From contig JACAAK010000003.1 of NCBI GenBank assembly GCA_025093985.1, positions 2,914,001-2,978,000 of the forward strand: a stretch of 64,000 nucleotides of DNA. Reading direction: 5' to 3'. The DNA is from Calvatia gigantea (lineage: Eukaryota > Basidiomycota > Agaricomycetes > Agaricales > Lycoperdaceae). A program made the position numbers and the translations under genes. Numbering within the stretch: position 1 is the first letter of the stretch; the number at the start of each line of letters is the position of its first letter. This document shows, piece after piece, positions 46,000-59,658 of this stretch. Under the pieces are notes generated by a model, which saw only the letters and a program-made list of their open reading frames with translations, did not search any database and was not told the DNA's origin.

Positions 46000-48410
46000 T
46001 CATGTTGGACGGTTCGCTGAAGTGGACGTAACAATTGGGTTGCTTTGCAACGGCCGGTTCCCATTGAGGATGGACAAAAGCGTTTGGGCGGTATTACCCG
46101 GCACTGTCCTCGTTGCAAGACTATCCACAGCCGGGGTTGCAGATGCAAATCGGTTGGGAATAGAGGAGAAAGCACTGTGAGGTGGAACAATTGGTCCCAC
46201 ATTCCTGGCCATTGGATACGGTGGAATATTAGTGACGGAAGAATAGTGGGTGGGGGAGTTGTAGATATTGGAGTACGGCGTTGATTGCTGGGGTGTAGGC
46301 ATCGATTGTGAGAAGGAATGTGGTGGCTGGGCGTTGTTCATCAACGCTAGCAACTGGCTTTGGTTCATGCTCAAGCTTCCCGAGGGTTGAACGGGACTTC
46401 TGTGGTATGCTTGACTCGTTTTTGCGCGGGCTTGGAAATCCGTCTGGTTCGTGTTAGAACCAGCACCGGAGTAACTATGAACCGGGTTAATTAACAATTG
46501 TTGTGGGGAGCTTGAATAATAAATTCCCTGGGGTGGAACGGCACCCGCGGACACAGGCGGAGGGGAAGATATTAGTGATCCTAGGTGTGTGGCTGGTAGA
46601 GAGGGCTTTCCAGCGGTAGGAGCAACTCGAGTTTGAGGGAGCATTCTCGCAGACTCATCTGCAACCTTTTCAAGCAAAGCAAGCTGCTGCAACCGTCTTG
46701 CCGAGGTCGTATCCCCAGTGGTCTTCGGCAAATAAGGAGTTATATCGGTTCTCATAGGACGACGCATAAGCGGACTTGTGGAAGGGGGAATTGGAGAGTC
46801 GGGGTTAGACGCATGGGATGGAGAGTACAGTGCTTCCCGGAGCTGAGTGGTGCGATGGGGGCTGATGGGATGTGAATTTGCAGTTGGTGTACTGGAGGAG
46901 TCTCGCCGAATTTCACTCGAAGCTGAACGATTCAATCTATGAGACCGGTCTCTTGGGTCTGCAGGGAGTTCCGGCTCAAGGACACGAGACGTCATGTTCG
47001 GAATCGGGGTGGTGGGATCTGCCGTGAGAGATTGCGTATCATGGAAAGGGATTGAGAGAATTGCTGGAAGCAGATAATGTCAAAGAAGTTAGGAGGCGAG
47101 CGAAATGAGGATCGATATTATCAGATTTGAGGGGGTCATCATTTGAGGGTGGTGGTAGCAAACGGTTCGGGGATCCAATTCCTTCTTTCTCTGCCAGATT
47201 GTCCGAGGCCTGCGAATCCGATTCTTGGAGGATGTCGGTATCAATATCGGTGACAATCGCGTCTGAGCCATATGCATTGGCTCGAGAAGATTGCTTCTGC
47301 CCTTTTTGCTGCCGGCTGGCTTTCCGTGGGGGTCGGGCCTTATGCTCGTTGATGAACGCTTTAAGAGGGCTGGGAGACTTTCATTAGGATGCACAGATGG
47401 GACAGTGGAAGCCCGTACCCAATGAATGGAGATATAAGGTAAAATTTACCGGGCACTTGCTTGTTTCGTTTCCAGGTCGGCAGGTCCGATAGTCTGAACC
47501 ATTCTATTCGCTGGAATGGCTCTCAGTAAATGTTCATTTATTTTTTTGATCTCGATGGTGCTTACACTGATTTCCTTGCGGGTTTTCGTTTGAAAGAGGA
47601 AATCCTCTTCGACTCCAGGGACAATGAACAACGATATTCTTTGCTCTTTGATAGACAACTCAATGACATCTTCAGGTTTCAATTTCCCAGCAAGATTGTA
47701 GCCCGTCTCCTCTAGCACCTGTAAGGCCGTAAACAAGGATCCGAGAGAATAAGTTCAAAGCTGACCTCTCTGATGGCACAAACATGCTTTGGTTCGTCTT
47801 CGTTGATCTTTCCCTTTGGGAATCCCCAGCCTGATGATGATTTCCAACCTTTCACAAGTAGACACTGTTAAGGGATGTCAGTGTCAAAATGAAAACAATT
47901 GCTCTCAATGTCTCACCTTGTCCCAATTATGGTTCAACATGATAGCACCGCATACAGGAACTCTGGTTTTGTATTGCATGAACATGTTGAAGGCGTTTTC
48001 GTGGTCATGGCTCCATTGGTGAAGAAGTGGACATGCATGAAACAGCATCGCAGAAAATTTCTTAAGTGGTAACGAAGGAAAGGTTGGATTTTGTTCTCGG
48101 ATGAAATCTTCATAAAACCAATGTCTAGAAGTTTGCGTCAGAGCAAGCAAATTGTCCACTGATGGGTGACATACGCTTGTTCTACTTGGAAGCATATACG
48201 TTCAAGAGAAGCCAGTTCTTCATCTGGGAGATTCAAAATAAAGCGACTGAAAGGTATCGTTTTAGGTTACACCGATGGCGTTCTTGCGTAGGGTACGTAC
48301 CTCGAAAGATCCTCTAGAACTTCTTCGTGCGTAGCATCCTTGTATGAGAACCGAGGTTGTGCGTCGGCAGGGTCGGCTGACGGAACGATCTCAGGTGATG
48401 ATGAAGTCAT
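46000..48410 (-). CDS. DCP2: mRNA decapping enzyme Dcp2
   Basis: Dcp2 is the Nudix hydrolase that removes the 5' cap from mRNA, committing it to 5'-3' decay in the cytoplasm. The start (48410) gives [20 protein letters not shown]; the N-terminal regulatory domain follows ([40 protein letters not shown]). The Nudix box is complete: [18 protein letters not shown] then REVLEETGY, with the catalytic Glu residues. The Box B helix region ([15 protein letters not shown], then [17 protein letters not shown]) follows. The C-terminal half is long, Ser/Pro-rich and disordered, with short helical leucine-rich motifs ([29 protein letters not shown]) of the kind that bind Edc3/Lsm-type enhancers. About 680 residues. 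At least six short introns. Confidence 0.93.
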
Positions 48411-48678
48411 GTTGAAAGATGAAAGGAGAGGTACGTGGCTACGCGCCACCTCGAGTGTCAAATCTGTGGTGGAATGCTAACGACTGGCGCTATGAAGGAA
48501 AAGAACACGACACATTCCATCACTCTCAACGTGATCAAAACAAGCAGTCGGCATCACGTGCGACTTGACCCTGGAAGTCTCAAGAAATCCGTGGTAGATG
48601 AAAGAAATACACGACATAAATTGATATGATACAAAGTGGGAAAATTAAGGAGCTGCTAAGTATATGTAAATAATAATA

Positions 48679-51600
48679 TCATTTAAACCCCATACGTCTA
48701 GCATATTCTCTCTCCTCGTCCGCCGTCAGACGGTCAGCACCAGACCAGTTCGCCGAGCTAGTGCGCGCACGGAAACGGCTCGTCCTTGCCTTGAACATCT
48801 CTTCCATTCGAAGGGGCCTAATAGCCCCAAAAATATCGTCCGGGTTAATTGTGCTCTGTGCATGTAAAGCCTGACGAAGATCAGGAGATTGGGCCCACTC
48901 TGGCGGATTGAAGCTTCGGGGCCTGTCTTCGTCCTCTGAATCAGAGTATTCGCTGTTGACTTCAGGTAACTCAATATTTTCACTGGGTATAGATGCTTCT
49001 GTCTGCATCGCGGCCTTGGCTCTCGCGGCCATTTGTGTCTGAACTATTTGAGAGGGCTGAGTATGCTCTTCATCGATTTGAGCAGGCGTCCTTGGCGAGG
49101 GCTTGCTTTTACCCTTTGTGGGAATAGCGGTGGGCACCTTCGAGAGCTTGTCGCCGGCTCTTGCGGAGGCTAATGCCGCGGGCTGAGACTGGGAGGTGTT
49201 GTAGGTCGTTGAGGAGCTAAGTGCGCTGGCCTGTTTGGAAGAAGTGGGTTTGAATCCCGTCTTGCCGAGAGGGGTTTGTTTCTTAGAGTCCAGTTTCTTC
49301 TCTGTTTTCTCCTGTTCCATTTTGCGCTTCTTCGCAACCTCTTCGTCCTATACTTGGGGTTCTGAATGGTTCACCTCTTGTTGGATGTGCAGCGCTTACC
49401 TTTTTGTTCCCAGCTATTGGTTTTATCAGTTTCTTCTCCACTTGTTCCTCTCGCTCCCGCTTGCGCCGTTCCATCTCTTCTTTAGCCTTACGCTCTTGCT
49501 CCTGCTGTTTCGCCTTCTCCTCCTCGGCCTTGCGTTGCAGGGCAACTTGACGGCGATTCTCCATCTCCTTGAGACGAGCTGCCCTCTTATCATCTTCCTG
49601 CTGTTGCTGTGATTATGTTCAATGCCGACTCAGTCTCCCGGAATGGTGCACATACTTTCTTAGCAGCGACAGCCGCCATTTGCATGACTTTCGTCATCTC
49701 TGGCTTGTTCTTCTTACTTGTACCTAATGCACTGTTTAGGAACTTGGAGGCTTGGCCGAAGAAGCCTGTCTGGGATTGCGATGACACTGATGATGCAAGA
49801 GACGGTTGACCGCCACTTTCTTCCATCTGTGATAACGTGAGTATTAATGTAGAATTGAAAAAAAAAAACACTTCAACCGACCCCAAATAATGCACCATTT
49901 GTGGACTTCGCGCCACTGAGAATCAATTCTTCGAGTTCGGCATCCTGGTTGATTGGCTCTACGCCAGTGTTGAAATCGTCCCGTTCAATATCCATGTCTT
50001 CCTCGGAACCAGTAGGTGCTGATTCTTTTGCCACATCCTGAATCCGTTCTGCTTCAGTACTGCTAGGACCCTTCGAAACAGGGCCGGTGTCAACCCGCTG
50101 GCTCTGTGACGGAAGAGTGCTCCAAGTCATGCTATCCTCTTTGCTTGACCCTCCAAAGGGCCAGTGGACACCTTGAGACAGTTTTTCTTCGATTGGCCAG
50201 CTATCATCATCATCCGGTGGATTCGGTTGATTAGGCGTTGCTCGCCGTTGAGAACCAAAAGTGCTAGAATACTCTATATCTTGCGTACTTGGGACCCAAG
50301 CTTCCGTATGCCCACGTTCACCAAAGGAGTCACTGGACTCTACTGTCTCCAGTGACGATTGCGTGCTCAGAAGTGCGACCCTATTATTTGAAGGGGGTGA
50401 GCCAAGCCGAGGCGAGATACCGATTGCCATAGACGCAGGTTTGGTGAATGCAGGCAGGGGAGGAAGGTTGAAAGCACTTTCTTTGACAGATGGTGGTGTC
50501 GGGAGGGGTCTAGTCGAAGGCACTGGAGGGACAAAAACAGGAGGAGGCTTGTTGAAGACAGGGGCTGATGATAACGTGAAACTCTGAGCCGGTGGTGAAT
50601 GGGGCGGCGTTGTCGACGTGCTTTCACGGTTCGTATGCACCTGTATTTGGGATGCAGCTGGTTTCACATGTTGATTTCGGAAGACTGGACTCTTCTCAAG
50701 CGCTCTAGATTTGTCCTTGACTCTCCCTTCCGTAGGGAAAAGATCACTAATGCTGAAACGGTGCTCGTCTCCCGTCGAGGGCACATCTGGAGGTTGACCC
50801 GCTGGCGATTCCACTGCAGTAGCATCAGAAGCCACGCCAGCACGCCCCTCTTCTTTGTGGTTACGCTCCGCGATCCTTGCCTCAGCTTGAGCACGAGCTT
50901 CAGCAAGTGCGACTGCTGCATCTCCAGAGGCTTTGTTGTTAGGCTTGTCGTTGCGGGCCTCAAGGCCTTGCACCTTTTTTTTCAAGCGGTCCAACATTTC
51001 ATCCCGACTGAAGAGCGTGGTTGCCTCGGTAGGGGGCTTGGCCTGGGTTCCCTCCAATGGCCCCAGAACTTGAACGGACGCAGTCTCGCCTTTCTGAAGT
51101 TTAATCGCCTTATAGTTTTTCTCCTCATCCGCTGTTTCTTCACTTTTGCGCTTTACGCCAACCGGACCAGGTGTAACGGCTGGTGGGAAACTCGCTATTG
51201 ATTTCTTGTGCACTCCTTCCATCGCCTTGGCTTCACGGGCTTTCATTAACCACGAGGTGCGCTTGCTAGTAGCGGCATTACCAGGAGTAGCTGCACCCTG
51301 CATAGCATTGTTGACAAATTGATCCTTTGTAGCTCGCATGGATTTTCGAAGTGGTATAGGCTCCGGCAGCGTTGGAAACGTCGAAAGAAGGCTTTTTTGG
51401 ACGGGGGGCCTAGGGGACAACGACTGCATCTCAGGGTCACGGATCGGCACAGAAATATCAACAACTGTGGATTCCTCCGGTTGCTTTGGGGGATCGGGCA
51501 TTTCAACAGTAGGCGAGTTGAGAGGGAGGGAATGAAAGGTATTCACTGATGATGCCGAGATCGAATGCGTGTCATCCTCCAACTGAGGCTGAGGGACAGA

Positions 51601-52354
51601 AGATACCCCGCCATGTGGCGTGGCTTGTGGAATAATATCAACCTGCATCGGGGTAGACCGGCTCTGTGTATCGGAACCACAAAGTAGTGGTTCCACCGCG
51701 GGTTGTACAGACACCTGACTACGTTCCGCTCCCTCGTCGTCTTCAGCAATGACAGACAGTTCAACGGGTTGGATGACCGCCTCGTGGTCTGGCATGTGTA
51801 CGTCCTCAGAACCAGTATCAGAACAGGCCGGATCGATCGGCGTTTCTGGAGAAGGCATCGATAGTTTTTGGAATGCCTGGGGTGGTTGCGGTGGAAGTTG
51901 CTTCGAGCTGGTATGACCCTTTGCATTTAGTAACGCTTGAGTGAAACTGTTGATTGGAGGGGCATTTTCTTTCACGCTTTCCTCATTGTCAGTCTTCAGA
52001 ACAATAGAACTCGTTAGAAGATTCAAAGACCACCAGAGCAAGCTCCCACCTCGAGTGTGATAGTCACGACCTGTGCCAGTTTTGAAGCCAATTTGGGCCT
52101 CCGAGAAATAGCCTTCTTGCGACCAGGTGTCTTTACGAGCTCTATAAGAGGACTAAAATGTTTCAGCGAAATCCGATTAAGTTAAACCTATATACGTACT
52201 CTTGCTTTGCTCCGTACAGTATATTATCGAGGTAATCATCGAGGAAGGAAAACCCGTGCATATGTACCTGCTCTTGGAAGAATTTACGACCTGAATCATT
52301 CGCCATGGTCATGCGAGCTGAATTGGCCCATTCCAATAGACCGGTTTGTGTCAT
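48679..52354 (-). CDS. Inner centromere protein INCENP/Sli15
   Basis: INCENP scaffolds the chromosomal passenger complex and activates Aurora B kinase at centromeres and the spindle midzone. Its N-terminus (MTQTGLLEWANSARMTMAND, then HMHGFSFLDDYLDNILYGAK) fits the Survivin/Borealin-binding helix. A long Ser/Pro/Glu-rich disordered middle spans about 50000-52040. A charged single-helix-like coil (ERKAKEEMERRKREREEQVE, near 49440-49500) follows. The C-terminal IN-box is clear: EVNSEYSDSEDEDR, FNPPEWAQSPDLRQAL, INPDDIFGAIRPLRMEEMF, and RTSSANWSGADRLTADEERE. The TSS motif phosphorylated by Aurora B in other species is visible as RTSSANW. Stop at 48679. About 1,100 residues. The start was chosen as the first Met of the conserved helix. 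Confidence 0.9.
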
Positions 52355-52603
52355 GATGAAGGACTGGGACCACGGTTTCGTGAAGGTGTTGAAGAGTTTG
52401 ACCCTGAAAGGAAACACGCCGGATGGCTGAACGCGTCCGTCACGTGACCAACAACTGTCATCTTGAGGCTCAAATTCACTGGACAGCCGTGGCTGTGGGG
52501 CTATTATCCACAATGCATTCAAAGGCGAAACTCCTGCGTAGTCCGCTCCACGTATACCTATTACCGCAAACTTGATTCTGTGATTCCTCTCACATTGAAA
52601 GCC
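52355..52603. promoter_or_regulatory. Divergent promoter between INCENP and the GRAM-domain gene
   Basis: This 249-bp gap separates start codons on opposite strands and should contain both promoters. The minus-strand frame is open through part of it (to 52522) but is not conserved-looking. No clear TATA box was noted. Confidence 0.45.
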
Positions 52604-54806
52604 ATGGACACCTATCTCCCGCCGCCTACTCCAGCGGTTCCTGGAGGCATAGTCCCGCCACCGTCAAGCCCACCCCCCGCAGAACTCGAGGAACTCAATG
52701 AAGCGCAACTCCGCGAAATATATGAAGACGAAGAAATAGAACGATTTCTTCACTTGTTCTCCCGAGTGGGTATCATTGTTATTCAGTCGTGCATCTGTGT
52801 ACTAAACGGAAATGTAGTACGTCGACGAAGCCAAATCTCAAGAAGCGCCCGAAACGCCAACTAGGGCTTCAACGTTGGCCGACCCTACAGATCATGGAGG
52901 GAAAGGGGCATGTTATAACAATGATCCCAAATTACAAACGACGCCTCGGGGTCATCCATCCTATAAAAACTACATTTCAGAGGAAGTGGCATATGTAAGT
53001 TACGGTTGTGGATGGTTAGACCCATCGCTGACCTTCTCTGGAAGCACCTATTGTTGCCACGACTTCCTGCTTTGAGGTCGTCCTACCAAGAGTTCACATT
53101 CAATCGTCTTCGACTTGCTGCGCAACGGCTCTACCCAGCTACCGTCCCACATTACCTCCCATTTATCAAACGTCTATCTCTTCTTGCAAAATGGGAAAAC
53201 CGAAAGGAAAGCCTAGCTTTTTGTGCAGTAAGTAGCTTGCTACAGACCTACAGACTCATTAGTCATGTATATTAAAGGGATTCTGGTTCTTCTGGTGGCA
53301 GGACCTTTTGTTGGCAGCATTCTTCTTTATCCTCCTCCTCGTGTTACTTAAGCACAGGTTCTTTCCATACCCGAGCCTCGTCGAATTGAAAAGATACCGT
53401 GAGGGGGTATACCACGCTGACCAACTCGGCGAGCAACTTTCCCAACGCTTTTCTGCCACCTCTGGTTTTCGCATACGAGACGCGTGGAGATTTGGCAAGC
53501 TTTTGGCTTTTCCAACCCAAGCGAAAACGCCTCTGAGAGAAAACGGGAGTCATCCACGATCTGCTAATCCTCCATCCCATGAAACCCCCGATGAGCCTGA
53601 AAGTACCGCTGATTCCGAGGAAGTCCAAGAATTGAAACGCTTGGTACTTTTCCTCGCGAATGAAATCGCAGATTTCCATGAGAGGGTCAAAAAGTGAGAT
53701 TTCCCAAGTAACTACTCCGCTGATTTCCCAACGTCCTGACAAATGGGATAAACAGCCTTTTCATCTGGAGAAAACCTGTCAGCTCATGGCTCTACTGTCG
53801 CGTACGCTTCTCTGCCCTCGCGTTTGAGGGACTGAATTGAAAATATGCTTTGTAGCTGTTAACGGTTTTGTTTCTCGTAGCTCTGCTTGTACCTGCGAAA
53901 TATATTCTGAAGACTACCTTCGGTGCAGCGGGCTTCACGTTTTGGCACATTACCCCTGTCATTGCTGCTCTTCCTTCCAAAGACAGGTTACGGTGAGGCC
54001 CGATTCGGTTCAAAACCTGTTCGCAGCTGAACTTGTAATAGGCTACCTCCACCCCTGCCAGACGTCCCCACTGATACAGAATACGCCATGGAAATAATCT
54101 CGCGACGTGTGGCCGCTGGCCTTGAGATACAACCATCGAAGTTTGCGAAAGCGAGATCGTCGCGAGCTGTGCCTTCACCCGGTGTATCTTCAGCTGAGAG
54201 TGGCCCTTTGAGACCGAAACATCAACCTAACTCCAAAAGCAAGGATATGTCGGAGCGCTGGAAACAAGTAGGAAACACCATCGACTCGGGTAAATTTCTT
54301 CTACGGGAAGGGAAACGCTTGCTCTCCAACGCGCAGGTGCGTCTGGGTTCTATCATTGTACTCAGGAAATAGTTGATTTAGAGTGTCGTCACAGATGAAT
54401 CAACCCGGTGGACCATCGACAGAAACACTTGGCCCCTCCACGCCCACCCCACCCATCCCAGTGCTTAACACACACAGTATGCGGCCTTCCCTACTCCTAC
54501 TGCTTCTCACTGACCACGAGCAACATAGCTTTCCCTGCGCAGCATTCTTCATCACCGGGACTTATCACCTTTACACCGACTACATTATATTTTACGCCCT
54601 TGACAGCGTTATATCCAACGCTGACCATTGCGACATCCATGATCAAAGGCGTAAAGAAAAATGGTGTCCTAAAGGGGCTGAATATTGTTTGGACTAAGAC
54701 TGATTCGGAAGGTCAGGGAGTAGAAAAGCTGGAAAAATTCATCTGGATAGGCAATCGCGACGATTTATTTGCTCGCATCATCAGCGCGAATGCTCACATT
54801 CGGTAG
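52604..54806 (+). CDS. GRAM-domain membrane protein (GRAMD4-like)
   Basis: GRAM domains are PH-like lipid-binding modules often found at contact sites; GRAMD4-type proteins combine membrane helices with a C-terminal GRAM. ATG 52604 starts MDTYLPPPTPAVPGG and a Pro-rich leader, then an acidic helix (NEAQLREIYEDEEIERFLHL). Next is a block of amphipathic helices (EFTFNRLRLAAQRLYPATVP). A strong membrane segment follows (LLLAAFFFILLLVLLKHRFF, near 53303-53362). A predicted coil (EVQELKRLVLFLANEIADFH) precedes a second hydrophobic block LLVPAKYILKTTFGAAGFTF. After a GRAM linker (PTDTEYAMEIISRRVAAGLE) comes the GRAM domain: GLITFTPTTLYFTPL, IKGVKKNGVLKGLNIVWTK and KFIWIGNRDDLFARIISANA, stop at 54806. 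About 560 residues with seven or so introns. Confidence 0.72.
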
Positions 54807-54970
54807 GCGAGATACGCATCAAGGTGGTCTGTTATTTCCCTCGGATTGTGAATGCAGAAGCACACCTCGAGCTTAGATAGACAGCTGCCAAACTATCACC
54901 TTTATCAAGCTTTCAACCTGCCTCCTTTTCCTTCTACTGTGACGGGTGATATTGCTGCACCTCTCGTACT

Positions 54971-54977
54971 TATAAAG
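54971..54977 (+). promoter_or_regulatory. TATA box of the REC8 gene (TATAAAG)
   Basis: TATAAAG lies 42 bp upstream of the ATG at 55013. Spacing is short but possible for a fungal core promoter. Confidence 0.35.
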
Positions 54978-55012
54978 TCTCCTGCTTGCATAGCTAGACC
55001 ATTCCCTTCCCT

Positions 55013-58000
55013 ATGTTCTTTACCCCCGAATTACTTTCTCGAAGAGACAATGGCTTCGGCTTACTATGGCACGTAAAACAAGCACGCGCATCACAGTAAA
55101 CATCGATAACGCATTCCAAAGGTTGGCCGCCACACTCGGCTCAAAATCTGTCTTCAAGAAACTACCGAAACGGTCGGTTATGACGGCGGATATTACCCAA
55201 CTCTGCGATCTCATTGCAGCGCCCGCTGAACCACTGGCATTGAGATTGTCCAGCAACTTAATGTATGGTGCTGCACGGTATGTATGTTCCTTGACGATTG
55301 GAGAGATTATATTTTGATCCCGACCGAACATGCGCGTCGCGCCTGGCAGAGTATACAAAGGTATGCCTCCACGAAACCCCGAAGTGCAATGAGTGAATCG
55401 ACATACCCATTGTAGTGAAACAAGAAATGTTTATCGCCGATGTCAACACCTGCGTTATTGCTCTGAAGAAAATGGTGCAGGATATGCACCAATACACCGC
55501 TGCTGATGGAGACCTTTTGCTGGCTCAACCTATTGCACGGTAAAATGCTTTTGGTCGGACGCAATACGTCCAAACTGATGAAGAACCTCCAGTTCCAACA
55601 CCGTGACGATTCGGCGTGATGTTGGGGCGACGCACGCGCTCATGATTGATGCCCTACTTTCAGTAAGTTGGAAATATCACATCGGCTACGTGTATTCATC
55701 TGTGGTGCTAGGGATGGGACAGCGACGTGAACGGTAGTACTGTATAACCTTTTTGCGTGGAACACTCACTTATCAATTGGCGATTGCACCCGCATAGAAG
55801 GACAATTTGTTGCGGATGATGATGAAGACTTCGACCCGAAAACGAAACCGAGGAAGAAGGACAAGGGAAAGCTCTCCAAACCCTCAATAATGGAGACGGC
55901 GCGGAGAGAAGCACATACTCTCAACGAGCATCACGAGCACCTACTTCTGAGTTCATTTGAGAAGTCTAATGAAGGCAGCTTCCATTCCAGACCAGAGGGG
56001 ATTGATATACCCTCGTCTCAAATCGAGGGAGGATTCCTTTTCGAGGATAATTTTCTTTTTGCACCCGATGGGCTCGACCTCGTCGGTGGTTTAGCCGACG
56101 AATTGGCAAGGGAACTGGGGTGGGAGATTAATGAGACACAGCCCGGTGCACCGTAAGTACCGCCGTACCTGTTTTTCCAATGGACGCAACGCTCAATGTC
56201 CGAGATAGTGCTATGGATTCTGACGTGTCGGCAGCGAGTTTTGACGTTAATATGTATTTTGACGGCACCAACTTCAATCTTGAGCCTCAGCCTGCGACAG
56301 AAAATAGGTTTGCGGCTTTTACCCCAAAACAGACTCCAAGGAGATCCCCCCACGAGGTATGTGCGCCAACTGATTACTTCTTGATGCTCTGTCAAAAATG
56401 ATTGTACGTTCATATAGGAGGGTGCCAAAGAGAATATACAAACTAGCCGAGCAGCTTCGGTGTCTTCCTTTGCCAGAGCACTCCTCTCACAAGACCCAGC
56501 ACACGATGATAGAAATCGACAAGAGATAACCACAGAAAATCTACAAGTGTCTGAACCAGGGAAGAAGCGCAAGTGGATGAGGCTCATTCTAGATGCGAGA
56601 ACTGAACTTACCGACGAGGAACTCAAGGTGAATGGAAATTACATGGAACCAATAGTCTGACCAATGCATATTCTAGATTTCGCGGGCTAAATATTTAGAA
56701 AGTCAGAAAGAACTTCGCAAGGAGATGGAAGGAAAGAGGCTCGAGAAGGACGCAAGCAAGATGATCGACGATTTGATCTGGGGAGTACCTCGAGGCAGTG
56801 AGCCCATCGCGACAGCCGGCTTCTCTGAACTAATGGACTGTCGTAGTAACTGCCAAACCGCTGTTACGGTTTTGGCAGGGCAAATTCAAACTGCAAGTAC
56901 AGGCGAGAAACAAAATCGCCGATGTCACTATAGATCGAGGTTCGACGGCATCAACAAACTGTGTTCCAGTAATAACGCTAGCTACCAGAACCACCAAAGA
57001 AGCGGGCGAGGAAGGGCAATTTGCCGACAGGCTCGACAAACGTTGTCGAGAATGGACTTGGTCCGCAGGTTATGCCGGAACCCCGGGCATTAGACCTGGA
57101 TTTCGATATGAATCAAGATGCTGGCATGGTTTGCGACGAGGTGGTATGGTGCCTGGTTTGCACTGAACTTTTTTGAACAGGACTTCTGGCGGCCAGGCAA
57201 GGATAACACCGGAGAAGCGCAGCGAGGATCTTCAGAAGTGAGTCATGTGGTGTCGCAGAGACAGCATAGCAAGGTTGATGATTTCCGCCGTGTTCGTAGG
57301 AACCCGGTCGGGGGCGCCATAGGTCTCGAGCTTCCTCCGTGGCGAGAGGGAGCCAGTTCGGCCTTGAAGCTGGGACTAGGAATTCCTTCGGATCACAGAA
57401 GTCGATGTTCCCATGGGACAACGCTGGTGCAAGTTCATCTATGGGCGGTCGTAATATGTTTAGCGATCAAATTGACATAGGGCGCGCGGATATCGGATTG
57501 CGTAGTAGTTCCTTCAGCAGGCGTGGAAGTCCATTAGTCCATAGGAGCCGAAGTGCTAGCATCTTGGCTGGCATTTCGCCAGCTGCAGGTACCCAGAACT
57601 CCCAAGTCTTCGGAGAGCGTATGGTGGAAGCCGACGGTTTGTTTCTCGGTCTGTCTGAACAGTGAAAGAATATACTGACGGAAATAACTGGTGCGAGTTA
57701 GACGCTGTCAGAGGAGCTGTAGAGGAATCCCAGAGGTCTGAAGCCGCACTGGTCGCATTGGAGAAGAATTCGTTGAATTTCCTTGAGTAAGTCGAACTTG
57801 ACATCTTGAGAGAGAACCCTAGTTGAAAAGGTGCTAGATATGCGAGAATGCAACACCAGGCTAATCCAAGTGAGGAGTTGAAGTTTGCCACCGTTGTTCC
57901 GAGTGTCACAAGTACAAGGCATGTTGTTGCCGCTGCGTTTTATCACTGTCTAGGTAAATGTTCTTCTGCCGCTGCCATGTTACATCCAAATTGAACGTGT

Positions 58001-58089
58001 GCACTATGCCGGCAGTTTTGGCAACAAAAAATTTGGTGGGATTGAGGCAACAGGGACCGTACGGTCCGATAGTTATTTCTATCGTTTGA
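55013..58089 (+). CDS. REC8: Meiotic-type cohesin kleisin (Rec8/Rad21 family)
   Basis: Kleisins close the cohesin ring between Smc1 and Smc3; Rec8 is the meiotic form cleaved by separase. The N-terminus is MFFTPELLSRRDNGFGLLW, then LAATLGSKSVFKKLPKRSVM, CDLIAAPAEPLALRLSSNLM and VKQEMFIADVNTCVIALKKM, all matching the Rad21/Rec8 N-domain. A disordered acidic middle includes DGLDLVGGLADELARELGW, a segment I associate with fungal Rec8. The C-terminal winged helix that binds Smc1 is present: FATVVPSVTSTRHVVAAAFY, HCLVLATKNLVGLRQQ, then YGPIVISIV, stop at 58089. The first intron (55069-55121, 53 nt) only keeps frame if spliced with a GC donor and AG acceptor. About ten further introns are GT-AG. 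About 750 residues. The Rec8 rather than Rad21 call is probable, not certain. Confidence 0.8.
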
Positions 58090-58438
58090 TAGACCGTTCT
58101 TGTAGTGGAAATTAATAGTCACCCTCTGTGTGATCCACACAGCATCTTTAAGAAAATGGTGGGTCACACTTCAACGTTGTCAACGGGGTCAACCTGTTAC
58201 GAACGGAAGACCTGTGAAGCCGAAACGGTGGAGTCTGGACAGTGGAAATGGTTGCAGGGTGATTAGCGCCCGAATTGAAATGGGCCGATTCTGCTGGGTA
58301 AACATCTTCTCTTGGACCTTCGTCATATAAATACCTTCCACTCTGTCTTCACTAGCGCTCCTCAGAATAGCGCGCACCGCTACTTTGCGGCTCACTCTTT
58401 TTTCGCGGCATAACTCTAGAATTCCTCCAACCCGAACA
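58090..58438. other. Intergenic: REC8 3' flank and IDI1 promoter
   Basis: This is a 349-bp gap between two genes on the + strand. It contains a TATAAATA box for the isomerase gene. Otherwise nothing is recognised. Confidence 0.5.
58326..58333 (+). promoter_or_regulatory. TATA box of the IPP isomerase gene (TATAAATA)
   Basis: TATAAATA lies 106 bp upstream of the ATG at 58439, followed by a CT-rich stretch (CCTTCCACTCTGTCTTC), a typical fungal core-promoter arrangement. Confidence 0.5.
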
Positions 58439-59364
<926 letters not shown>

Positions 59365-59658
59365 AATAAAGTGCAGAAGTCATGCACCATAGCCCCGGAG
59401 GCATCTAGGGTTAACCAGGCATAACATGCATCAAGTTCGTCTCGGAGTGTGTCGTAATACGGTCGTGATAAGTCATACTACAGTGCGACCTTTGAATACA
59501 AGAATCTCTCTCCGCAGACGCACCCCAAGGGGGCCACGCCGATAAAGGGGGACAGCAGCATCAAGGTAGTATCCAAAATCACTTATAACGCGCAGAACTT
59601 GCATGAAGAAAAGCGTCGGACTCAAGCCCCCTGAGCCTGGAGTAAACTGGGTAAGAGA

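Noticed and set aside
46045..46284. Plus-strand ORFs opposite the Dcp2 tail and similar frames opposite INCENP
   Set aside because: They are shadows of low-complexity Ser/Pro-rich coding sequence on the minus strand.
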